Of a stretch of DNA of 64,000 nt, positions 1 through 10,900 are shown piece by piece. The DNA comes from Takakia lepidozioides. Lineage: Eukaryota; Streptophyta; Takakiopsida; Takakiales; Takakiaceae. Location: contig CM060731.1 of NCBI GenBank assembly GCA_030704615.1, positions 67,498,756-67,562,755 on the forward strand, given 5' to 3'. The notes beneath the pieces are model-generated. The model worked only from the letters and a program-made list of their open reading frames with translations. It searched no databases and was not told where the DNA came from. The number at the start of each line of letters is the position of its first letter. Positions within the stretch are counted from its first letter, which is position 1. The position numbers were made by a program, and so were the translations under genes.

Positions 1-36
1 TACCTAAATGCTCTCGCTCTGTTACATTTGCCAATC

Positions 37-339
37 TCATTGCCACCCATACCACTCCACTTGCCAGCGCAGACAATCCTCCGCTATGTCAACTTCCATC
101 CACCGATAATCAAGTAGTTGCAGCCCGTAAGAAAAAATCATTGTCCAGGTATGCATTTGCATTCGTTGCACATGCACATGTTTCTTTGGCCCATAAAATG
201 TAACTGTCATGCAGATTGTGCTGTTGTCATAATGCACTGTGTTCGTGGATGCGCAGAATTCATGAGGCGATGGAAAACGTGATGTGAGTTCAACGCCCGT
301 GCACCCTTCTTTATAGTAAATCTTATGGTATACCTTCAA
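37..339 (-). other. Unassigned 100-codon reading frame at window edge
   Basis: An open frame of 100 codons lies on the minus strand next to the Ulp1-like remnant. I see no known motif in it, no partner exon and no splice context, so it may be chance. It is listed only because the first 400 bases hold nothing else that can be interpreted. Confidence 0.15.
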
Positions 340-428
340 CCCTGTTTGAAACTGCAGTGTATGCTTACATTGTCCATGCAGCCACTTGACATGCTCTGTG
401 GGGTCTGTTCAGGATTTGCTGTGGTGCA

Positions 429-1514
429 GTGGTGAGCAAGACTACGGACGTCTGGTTCTTCCAAGATTCATTGTCCCCTCATATCCCTCTTAGACTAGAA
501 GATGCAAATGATCTGGTGGATGAAAGGGGTTGGACAAGTGACCGTGTGATGGACTTTTGGGTTGATTGCAAAAAATTGTCCCTTCCACATAATGTGTACA
601 GTAAAATTCGTGTGCTAGACATCTTCGCCTGGATGTGTCTTCGCACCCATTGCAAGAAATTTGGAAACGGAGTCAGCTCCATATAGGCTTGGGGTGGACA
701 CAAGGTTCCCTACCCTTGACTGTATTGGTGTCGAAAGTGCTGTGTCCCTGTTATATTTAAGTGAGTTTTCTCCATTTAACCTGCCTCTGTTCCTACCACT
801 TTCGTGCATATGGGTTCTATTTCATGCACATCCTGATGAAGACTAAGCTGAAGGTGTGAATGTTTTGTGTAGCAACCACTGGAGTGTTCTTATTTTGGAA
901 CACGAGCGCTACCTTCACTTCAATAGCACTAAAAACCTGCATAAACACAATATGTTGAAGCCTTTGTTTGCAAGAGTGTGGGTTGTACTGTGAGGATTAT
1001 ACCCTCCAAACCCAAAGTGGACAGAGGCCTCACACCCAAAGCGGTGGGTGACCCCCCCTGTGCCCCAGCAAGTCTCCAACTGGGAGTGTGGCATGTTTAC
1101 TGCTCATTACATTGATGTGTACTTGGAGGAAACATTTGTCAACCCAAAACCAGGTGGCGCATGCCCGGTAAGCACACTCTTCCAATACTGTAATATAGAT
1201 GCTTTGCTTGTTGAAGTGCTCATGGCCATTGCTTTCAACGTGCTTCCCCTACTATAGTTTTGTGGTACAGTTTCTCAGTGTGGGAACTTGTTTGCAGCTG
1301 AACCTGCAATGGTTCCCCGTTGAGGCTGCTTTGAAAAAGAGAGGGAACATTCGCAATTTGGTTATGGCAGAATTGGAGGGTGGAGGAGGACATGGCCTCC
1401 CATACGCACGACCACCATATGTTAGAGTTCCTAAAGACCCTATGCAACCTGCTGTCCACCTTTCGCAGCCTAGGACCAGAACTCGGAACAGTTGTCACAG
1501 CAAACTGAAATGAA
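429..1514 (+). pseudogene. Ulp1-like (C48) SUMO-protease domain, decayed
   Basis: The C48 cysteine peptidase core can be followed in pieces. A first piece (429-683) carries WTSDRVMDFWV, resembling the Ulp1 entry motif. From about 868 a frame reads NHWSVLILE, the catalytic His-Trp region, followed by YLHFNST where the family usually has Asp-Ser. The same frame then hits TGA at 991-993 and continues uninterrupted into QQVSNWECGMF, which holds the oxyanion-hole Gln six residues before the catalytic Cys. A donor at 1168 and an acceptor ending at 1297 join a C-terminal piece with WFPVEAALKKRG. The in-frame stop and the Asn in place of the triad Asp argue that this copy is dead or altered. Ulp1-like domains are carried by some plant Mutator-like elements (Kaonashi type). 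The transposase that converges on it from 6.8 kb fits such an origin, but that link is inference. Confidence 0.7.
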
Positions 1515-1708
1515 AAGTTTTGTCTTGTCATTGCAATGCTCAATTTTATTCTATACACTATCCTGACATGCCTACAATGATGTGCATCATTGTGAAAATT
1601 CTTCATGTGATTCTTAACTGAAGCAAACAACACAACACTGTTTTCTTGCATTGCATTCTCACTCACACAAGTTCACATTGTATGCACCCTGTGAACTTGC
1701 ATATAAGA

Positions 1709-2173
1709 CTACCCATCGACAAGCCAGTCGTACTCATATGCATAGTCCATTGACGGTAAAAATGGATACACCGCTCGAATGTCATCTTCTGTTAGGATAT
1801 TAAATATAATACATGCCAAAGTTTTACGCTCCACCCTCCAACACCTGCGATATGTTGCACAATGGTGGATCAATGTATCGTAAGGTCCCCGATGGCTGCC
1901 GTTAGGATTTGTGTAGTGATACATGCATACAGGGCAGCGTGCATGGGGTCTTACGATGAATTCCCATGCAACATGGTTCCTCTCAAAAAAAGCAGCCCAC
2001 CGCTTGTGCATGTTCACCCGACGTGCAAGTGTTTGTGGACCATACCACTCGAAGGTTCGCGCAACGTATTCCAAGACACATGTCTCTCCAACCCCCATGT
2101 CTAATGCACATTGCCTTTCATTCACATAATCCCAAGGATTAAATTCCTCCTCTCCTTCATGTTCAAGTGCCAT
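1709..2173 (-). CDS. Hypothetical protein, possible zinc-binding Cys/His cluster
   Basis: An ATG-started frame of 154 codons. It is acidic at the N-terminus and has a central CPVC pair followed about 22 residues later by HHC and then another Cys, a spacing that could bind zinc. I do not recognise the family. It lies between the Ulp1-like remnant and the transposase, on the transposase strand, so it may be transposon cargo. No introns are evident. It could also be a chance frame. Confidence 0.35.
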   Translation of the reverse strand: MALEHEGEEEFNPWDYVNERQCALDMGVGETCVLEYVARTFEWYGPQTLARRVNMHKRWAAFFERNHVAWEFIVRPHARCPVCMYHYTNPNGSHRGPYDTLIHHCATYRRCWRVERKTLACIIFNILTEDDIRAVYPFLPSMDYAYEYDWLVDG

Positions 2174-3784
2174 GCAATAAGGGGTTCACTATATGAATGA
2201 CCAAGGATAAGAGTACGCATCACTATCAAGGATGCCCACTGCCATAAGAACCCAAATGGCATACATGCACCCCAAGTAATCTGAAGCCCCATCATGAGGC
2301 AAGGCACTGCTTCTTCAACCTGAATCTCTCATGGAGTCACCGACGGATGCATCGTTCAACATCTCAATGACGTTTTGTACATGCTGCCCTTTTACATGTA
2401 TACGTTGTGTGTCCTTTCATCATTCTCATGCACATTCATGCATAACAGATCGTGCTGCAAGTTACACATTGCGGGGAGTTGCGTATGCTCATTCTACAGA
2501 GGGGAAGCATTGGACGTCCATCGATGTCACATTTTCCAAGACTCAGAAGGGCCCAAGAAAACATGAACCCTTACACAAAAGGTTGCCTCCACCAAAAACA
2601 CTTCCTCGAAGTATAGTACAACAGGAAGAGTAAGGAAATGACATTCATGATGAGGAGGATAACGTCAACATGGTTCTGGAAATTTGAAACACATGAGCAG
2701 CAAACACAGAGTCCACTCTTACAATTCCACATTACGTAACAAAGGCATTGTCACTGGCCTTGCCTACTTCCCCCCTTTGTCGTTACACCAAATCCTCCAC
2801 ACGAACATGATGTAATTTTGGACACACTCCGTCAATCCACAACTGAAGACATTCCACATCTGGTTTTTAGCACGGCAGACAAACCTGGGCTCACCCTAAG
2901 GGCTGCGAGATTCTGAAATACGTCATCGATATCAGAAACCTCCACAATGTCGGTTTTGTCCATTAGGAAAGCCTCAGTTGCGGTCATGCCGAGTGACCAA
3001 GGAACACTGCCAGGGCCTTTATGGTAATTACGGTGTGGTGAAAACATGGTGTTGACTTCCAATTAGTGTTGATGTAAAAGTGTCATGTTCAAATATGACC
3101 ACGTTGTGGATACATAGCAATACTTATTGTGCATGGGGTGCACGGACTTGTGCATGATAAGGGAAGAGGATCTTACTTGATGACTGAAGATGTCCATTAA
3201 TTTGTTTCAGTTTATAGGGGAGTGCTAATGCACGTTACAAACTGATCCTCAACTGACATGAAATCTGGTCGAATGTGAAACAAAGGCTTACTTGGTGACT
3301 GAAATTGTACATTATAATGTACGTTTATGATGGAGTGCCGGTGCATGTTTGAAAACAAACTCTGAATTGAGATGAAAGAGGTCCACATTATGTTGCTAAC
3401 AAAGACGTTGAACATGTAAACCCTGCCGTCCAGAGCATAGTCCATAGCATGTGGATTGAAGAGCGGGGAGTATAATCCCTTCAAAACAGCAGAGGCATCA
3501 GTCAATACAAATTGTGATTGTAGGGAGAGTACCTAACACATAATTTCAAAATTACGGAACTATATGAGAGCTCACATGCCAGGACAAGGCATATATGTGC
3601 GCACGCATCCAACAGTTTCCATCTCCCCTGCTGAGAGGTGGCATCATTGTCCCTGCACAGTGAAATGGTCGAAGTCATGCTGTCAGTGGATCTGCATCAG
3701 GATTGTACTTTTACAAACTGAATTTCAGGAAGTGTAGGGCAGTACCTTCATGCCTTTCACCCTGTATATAGCCTCTTCCTTGTC
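2174..3784. other. Gap with no recognisable gene
   Basis: Open frames here are short and motif-free. The only structure seen is a diverged tandem duplication at about 3172-3400. The stretch is probably internal or flanking DNA of the neighbouring Mutator-like element. Confidence 0.4.
3172..3400. repeat. Diverged tandem duplication, period about 115 bp
   Basis: Two adjacent copies start with CTTACTTG(A/G)TGACTGAA at about 3172 and 3287. Each continues through a similar block (ACAAACTGATCCTCAACTGA against ACAAACTCTGAATTGA). The copies have many differences, so the duplication is old. Confidence 0.5.
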
Positions 3785-6760
3785 CTACAATCTGCGGGTG
3801 CGGGCCTGCCATTGTGATTGTGCCCATGCCTCTCCAAAAAGTCTTTGAAGTTGCTGGAGGAAGTCATTTTTCTGTGTCAATTCAAGAATACTCTGCCATT
3901 CTGTAGAAATTGAGGCCATGAGGTTAATATGCAAGGGACTTCCATGAAGAGGGTTTTTTACAGACATAGAAGGGGATTTCAAATTTGGAGGAGTTAGACC
4001 ACATGGAGGGGAGGGGGATTGTGAACCTGTCACCAAATTCTGAAGGCCACCTTTTGATGTGCCCATGAGAGATCCACAGAATTTTGCAATGAGCCCATCT
4101 TCGAGATGAAGGTGCAACATCTTCAAAACCTTGACTTGGTGTGCACACATATTGCCTTTCAGGGCCCAAGGGCAATCACAGCAAGCCCACTTTGAGTCGG
4201 GATTGTGAACTATGAACGTGTCACCCAAATGTCAATGACATTCAACTTTTGCGGGGCCTCCGGGTGTATCGGGCAGAGTCACGTTCTCATCAGGAATGTG
4301 TTTGGCAAGCAATATGGAACTACAAATCCCTCTTGCCGCTTGTTTCGAACAAATCCATAAGCCTTCGCATGAGACATGTACCAATAATGGGTAAGGACCA
4401 ATGTTGGACCGATATCATCAACATTTCATACCAGCCATGATATGGTATTGTCGGTGAAGAGGCCGCATTCATACCTGGCAGGTAATGGTATCAAGGTAGG
4501 TATTAAGCTTTTTTATGTACCAGTCTGGTATGTATATTGTTTTTGTTTGGCTTGGTATGGTATGGTATCAGTATTTCAAATTTCAAATCTTATACTGGGG
4601 TAATACCAATACTGGTATCAATACAGTTATTTATTATTTATTATTTATTTTTCAACTGAAAAATAAAAATCTGTCCAAATTATACCGCTGAGGTGATCAC
4701 TTCAGCGGCTGAGTGTCGCAATTCATAATAACAAGGAGTTGGATCACACCTTAGGTGATTTGAGGTCACCTTACAAGAGCCATATTACAGGCTGATAAAT
4801 GAGACAATGCTCCAATGGCAAAATCAGAGCCCCCAAAATCGCCATTTAGATCGTCTCAATCAAAGAGCCGCAACTCTCCATTGCTGCACCCTAAACCCCT
4901 AACACTCCACATATTGATACCTAGGGTGCAAGCGACGGCGGAAGACATGGTACTGGTATCAACAAAGCTACGTTCCTTGCGATACCAGGCTGGTCTGGTA
5001 GGAGCCCAGGTATTAGCGTTATACTATATTGCCCCCAATATGTTCTGGCCAGGGTATTGCCAGTTGCTTATACCCGCCTGGTCTGGTACCCTGCTGCGAT
5101 ACCCTTACCTGTGCTGATACCCCGCCTCACCCCCATATACCGGTCCAACACTGGTAAGGACATCACCTGTCAATTCTGAGATGAGCCAGTCAACCCGCCT
5201 ACTAGTATGGACACTTTTGGTACACTTCAGTTGCGCTTTAAGGTTCCCATGATAAGCTTCAAATGGCTGCATTAGTATCTTGAGAGGCATGGGGAATGTT
5301 CCGTGTTCCGGTGATCCACATTTTAGCTTTGGGAAGCCACTTGGTCTCCATGTAGTTGCAGAAATCAGTCTCAGAAGGATACTTCTCCCGCAATGAAATT
5401 ATCTTGTATACTGCCCATGCCTCACCTGCATCCCCGGAGGTGTCTCGTCTGTCATACATGATTTGTGCAAGGTCCTGTAACACAGCCGCACGTACTGCTG
5501 CATCTTTGATCTTGCCGACTACATTCTTTTGCCAAGCTCGCCTCATATGCCACAAGCACAGGAAAATTGCACAATCCCCCTACACACATCTGTTCCTTAT
5601 CAGGTTCAAGTAGTATAAAACACATTTACATGCAAGCAATGACCAAGCAATTGTTTTGTAAAGTAGCAGGTACCTGATGGCTGCAATTTCTGCATCTGCA
5701 TCATCGACAATAAATGCATTGGGGCGCCAGTCGACTTTCCTGGCTTTCATTTGGTCGTTCAGTGCCTCCATCCAAGGTTGCAGATCTTTGATTTTGCACC
5801 TAGCCATGATAATGTATGCGACTGGAATTCCATTCAGCCACTCATCAAACACCATCATGGTGTACAATGGACATTGCAACAACAATAATGTAAAACAGAT
5901 GTTACAAATTCTTTCATGCATATGGAATATACATGTTATGATGTAAAGTGCATTTGCAGGTCTTGTAATACACATTGCATCAGAATGAAGTTCATTTTTT
6001 TTTTTCATTTGTCCCGAAAGTTGCATCGCACGCCACTATTCGCGAATGTCCATGGTTCACCATCTGTTTTTTCTGCCATTCGTTTTGTATGCCCAGCACA
6101 AATGGGAGGTCGAGTTTTCTATCATTGGAAGTCCATGCAGGGTGGTTCGATTCTTCTTGGTAGTAGAAAACACTATGTGGGTTGGCCTCCACCCACATGC
6201 GGACACTACGTGCATCATTTGAGTGTTTTTTGAATGTTTCTTCATCACATTTGTTGGCAATATTCTGGATGTCCCATGAAAGGAGGAAAGTATCACGGTT
6301 GACCTCCAATCCAGCATCCATCATCTCCTTTACCCGCTGCGTGTGCTTCGCCATTATTTTGTTGATGCTTAGCCCTAACCGCAAGTTGTGCATTACCCAT
6401 GCTTTCATGTCTTCACTGACGTGGGGAGCTAATGCAACACGTCCAGTTTCATGTGCAGGCCCATGATATATCTCTCTAGCTCCACTGACGTGTCTCTTCT
6501 CGTAATATACCAACTCTGCAATTTCAGGGTCAACATAGCATTGCTTCACTACAAACCGACATACACATCCCCTCTTTATGCCCTCCCCATATTTCGTTTT
6601 TGTGGTCCTCATTTGTTTTGCTCGTTGGCAGATCCCACAAGTCTTGGCTTTCTCCCCTTCTTCTTGGGAGGTCATGGTTTCCATTTCTTGGCTGCCATGG
6701 CGGAGGTTATCTCCAAGAGGGTAGTCGTCTTGTCCTTTGGCCCATATGAGCAGTGATACC
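3785..6760 (-). mobile_element. Mutator-like (MULE) transposase, decayed and interrupted
   Basis: Read on the minus strand, the order is typical of a MULE transposase. First comes a Cys-rich N-terminal region (CGICQRAK ... GCVCRF), a possible zinc finger. Next are the first catalytic Asp in VACDATFGTNE, the segment PLYTMMVFDEWLNGIPVAY, and a second Asp region in VDDADAEIAAI with a donor right after it. An exon then starts at about 5580 with the family's CLWHMRRAW motif, followed by RRVDWLISELTGDVLT, HYWYMSHAKAYGF and a SWIM zinc finger (WACCDCPW ... CAH). Visible damage: one extra A at 5261-5263 on the + strand shifts the frame before the EAYHG motif, another 1-nt shift lies near 4300, and an in-frame TGA sits just before GDTFIVHNP (about 4230). 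A 754 bp insertion at 4399-5152 splits the gene. No acceptor AG is visible before PLYT. A further frame at 6880-7206 may be a 5' exon. This copy cannot make full transposase. Confidence 0.85.
4399..5152. mobile_element. Nested 754 bp foldback element with 9 bp target duplication
   Basis: The element is bracketed by exact copies of GGTAAGGAC at 4390-4398 and 5153-5161. Its ends are inverted repeats of about 16 bp sharing TGTTGGACCG. The left end reads (C)AATGTTGGACCGATAT and the right end, reverse-complemented, reads AGTGTTGGACCGGTAT. Removing it together with one target copy restores the transposase reading LTGDVLT-HYWYM in frame, which proves insertion into an existing transposase gene. The interior is rich in GGTAT/GGTATC units and codes for nothing recognisable. 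A 9 bp duplication is usual for the Mutator superfamily, so a non-autonomous Mutator-type element is the likeliest class. Confidence 0.85.
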
Positions 6761-7206
6761 TACGAAAGAAACCATGGTACATTACTCATACTGCAATGGA
6801 GCGACTCCAAGACTCATACAGCAAGGAGCCCCCAATGATGACACGAAATAGTACTGTATTACTTTGAGTTCACATAGTTTTACCTTGTTAGACTTAAGGC
6901 ACTATTTGTGCGTGGAGCGAGGAGTGATCCATGTGGACAACCTCTTTGGCGATGTTTGCGGAAAGTGCATGGCCCATCGGGGCGAGATGATTCCCCAGTT
7001 ATGAAATCATTCATACGACTCCATGGAATGTAGGCCACTGAAGCGTTGTCTTCACCGGGAGGGATACCATGCCATTGATAACGCCATTGTAAGACATTGT
7101 GATTGAAAGCACCTGCGTTCACAGATTGCACTTGATTTCGAAGATTCGAAACAAGATGGGGGACAGCTTGGGGGATAAACTCTTCACTTCTGTCATGTAC
7201 AGACAT

Positions 7207-7980
7207 GTCGTTTCAGCAGCAGTCGGGTTCACACTGCATGCACGAGTGTCAAACGCTGCTACAATGGTGACCGGAGAATTTTGAGGACGATGATGAGGAG
7301 GAGGAAGATGGAGACAGGTGGACAATTGCCCGTACGAAAGTAATCATCCGGTACATGACAGAAATCATCCGGTGCAATCGATTAAAATATTTATTTAGAA
7401 GTTCAAATTTGAATTTTGAATCGATGTGTGACGATCGATGCATCTATGTGGAGGTGTCATATCTTGGTGATGATGGATGCCTGTGTTACATCAGTGATGT
7501 GCATCTCCGGGATGATGGCTGTGTGACATAGAACATGTTCAACATGCATGGCTGTGTGACATGATTCATGTATGACGGGTTTGAAGCGGCGATGGAGGCG
7601 GGCGGCGGGCGGTGGGTGGGCGGGGCGGGCGGATGGGGAGCGATGCGTCGCGGCGACCGTGATCAACGCAGGAGCCGCCATGGGGGTGAGGGCCACATAG
7701 GCAGCCCCGCTGATGGCGCATTAAACTCCAGGGCCTCTTCTATTACTTGCCTTAGTTTGTTATAATCTCCCCGAATGCAATGGTAATTTGCCTATATTTT
7801 TGACATGACATGGATCTAGTAGCACATAGGTTCATCCCCATGGATAATTGGGTAAGAAGTTACACCCTCGTCCATAAATAAGGATGCACCCTTTCTAGTG
7901 GGCCCACCAAAAAATAGCTCGTCCTTTAAGGGTTAACAAGTACCCAAAAAAAAAAAAAAAAAAACAACAAGTATGAACGC
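7207..7980. other. Gap upstream of the RING gene
   Basis: There is no supported gene. The stretch includes a short GC-rich patch at about 7590-7690 (runs of GGCGGGC) and a poly(A) tract at about 7947-7964 just before the first candidate ATG of the RING gene. Confidence 0.4.
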
Positions 7981-10900
7981 ATGTTTAAAAGATGCTTGAA
8001 GATCGCGGGCGGGAACTTCCGGACCCCGGATTCCCGGAAGCGTCGGTCTCCGACCTCCTACAGCCGGTCACCCTCTTCCCGATCGGAGAGCATGTGGAAA
8101 GGGAATTGGAGAGGAAGCGCGAGGACTGATACGTCCGTTGGAGGCCTGCGTGATGAGTGCGTTGCGGAATCTGATTTTGAATTTCGGATGGAGGAGGTAA
8201 GGTATTTCATGTTCTGATATCTTTGTACTGAATGGACTGCGTGCTTCCTGATGTCAGCCAATCCAGCATCTGCAAGTTTGAGCAATGATCTTCTCATGGA
8301 GGCTGATGGACCATGGTAGCGGTTCTAGTGGCAGGGGTTCACTTAATCAGGTCTGATGGAGAAATTTGTTACTACAGGCCCGTGTAATGCCGCATTGATG
8401 GAGGGAGTTGAGGTTAGATCAGCAACAATCGAGGAGGAGAAGTGGCTGGATACGCAGGAGCAGCAGTCGCTGGCCGAGGGGCAGTGGCTGGCAATGCAGG
8501 CCGAGTCTTTGGAAGGCAGACGGGCAGGCATTTCTCTTGGTGCAGTCCAGGAGGCGGAAGTGGCCGCAATTCCTGAGGAGGCAGAGGTAAGAGCATGGGA
8601 TCTGGATTTTTTTGATCAACTCCTTGTTCAGCTTCATGTTTGATAATGGTATAACTGCCCGTCTAAGAGGAGCTCTGTTGAACCTCTCTATTTGAGCGTA
8701 TCTCATAAGGTTATGATTCATCTGCAAGCATCGTCTCATTAGTTCTTAGCAACCTGGAGGTTCTGGAAGTTTGGTTTCTTTGTTCTGCCTGGGAATGCTG
8801 TATTTTTTTTTCATCCGGGTGTACAGAGATAAGCAATCCCAGAAGCCGAGGAGGCTCAAGAAAGAATGTTGTTACAAAATAACTCTTTCACAACCCCGTG
8901 ATACAGGGTGCAATTATTTAATCTTGATAGGGACCTCACTTATGTCCATGCTTCTTCCCACATACGTTTTCCAGTTTGAGAAATCCTTCTACAGGTAGCA
9001 TTAGAAGGAAGCTCCTCTAATTTTGTATGGCTGGTTGCGTCCTAGTTAAAGATGGCAAAGTTTTTGAGGTTGATGGAGCAAAGGTTTCTTTTGAGGTGAG
9101 GACAGATTTGTACATTATCAGGCTTTCTGCTTGTGCACGCATTGCAGAGTTTTAACAGGGATCAAGAGCTCGAATTATGGGTGAAGGCTCAACATGAGGT
9201 TTGCAGAAATACTCTCTTTCTCTCTACCTGCATTAGGTTTATTAACATGAGCGCATCAATCTTGATGATTCTCAGTGTATCCATGAAGTGAAGCTAAGCA
9301 AAGGCACTTGATGTGCTCTCTCTCTCTCTCTCTCTTCGAAACCCTGGTGGATGCGTATCCCACAAAAGCCTCTGGTAGGGTTAGTTTCCCGCAGGGTCAA
9401 TGGCCGCGAGGGTATAACAAGCCAACGGTTGCAGGGAATGACATGAAGTACACACACTCTCTCTCTCTCTAGGCTACGGCAAACAACGTCTTATGAGTAC
9501 ATTCTCTCTCTCTCTCTCTCTCTTCACATTGGGTGGACTTGAAACGGGAGTACATTAATGTCTCTGTGACTAAATGCCGGCCTTGTGACCTCGTGTCCTT
9601 GTTTGTTTCGACCTGAAGCGCTTTGCTTCAGGTAAGGTAGTGCATTGGATTTAGTTGGAAAGCTTGGGGCCTTTCCCTCTTTAGAATATGCCTACACGGG
9701 CCATTCCCTGCAACTCCCTGGAGTGTGATCTCTGAATGGTAACAAGCGGACTCCTACCGCTTGGGGGCAGCCCCTCCGCCCAAATTGGGCAGTCGTATGC
9801 TCTGTCTAGCATACTCGGCACTTGGGCTCGGGTTGGTTCCTGTGCTTAAACTTATGGCCTGCGAAAACAATAAAATTTTTAGCTCCTATCAACATCAACA
9901 CTCCTCGGGGTGATCCCTGGGAATTGGTTACTTATGCCAAATCTAGGGCTTCATGTGGAGTTTTTGGGGTGAATCCCAGGATGGACGATGTGTCCTTTAA
10001 AACTACATGCTAGCTTAGGCTTGGATTTCATGGCTAATGGTACCATCTCGAGACTTGATAACAGGGGTACGTTGAAGGTTGCAATGACCAAAAGTGCTTC
10101 TAATAGAGTCCCACATCAATTCGATCTCAAAGAAGTTCGTCCCTTGACTGGCTGGAGAGCGGTCTTAGACATTGGTGATTCAATGGGGCGCTCTAGGAAG
10201 ACAACCAAGGGCAACAACTTCAACTTGAGAGTTTCTAATCGGTTTGATGCTCTGGATGAGGTTGAATCCAAACAGCCAGAAGGACAAGATGCCCCTAAGT
10301 GTACGGAACCTGAACGCCTGAATCTGAAGGATTTGGTACTCTGAATGGTTTACCAATCCTCAAGGTTTACACAAGACGAACAAATTCTATACACGGGGTA
10401 ATTGTCCCCAAGCCGTCAAATGGACAATCTGTCCCTAAGTGTGCAGAGCCTGAACATCGTGTAACTGAAGGATTTGGTACTCTAAATGGTTTACCAATCC
10501 TCAAAGTCTACACAAGACGAGCAAAATCTATACACGGGGTAATTGTCCCCAAGCAGTCTGACGGACAATCTGCCCCTATGTGTGCGTCGTGTAACTGAAA
10601 GATTTGGTACCCTGAATGGTTTACCAATTCTCAAAGTTTACACAAGACGAGCAAAATCTACACATGGGGTAACTGTCCCCCCTTTGCAGAACGGTTGGCC
10701 GTCCAGGAGCAATCACAAGCTACCTAGACGACAAACAATTCACACGCAAAGGGCTGGCTTGCGGCTGGCCACTTTCAACTTCTCAGGGTTGACCAACCAA
10801 AGGAAACAACTTGAAGTGGGACAAGTTCTTTGGACTAATGATATTCATATCTGTGCTGGGCAAGAAACATGGGAAACGTCGGATAAACTGGTTGGAGATG

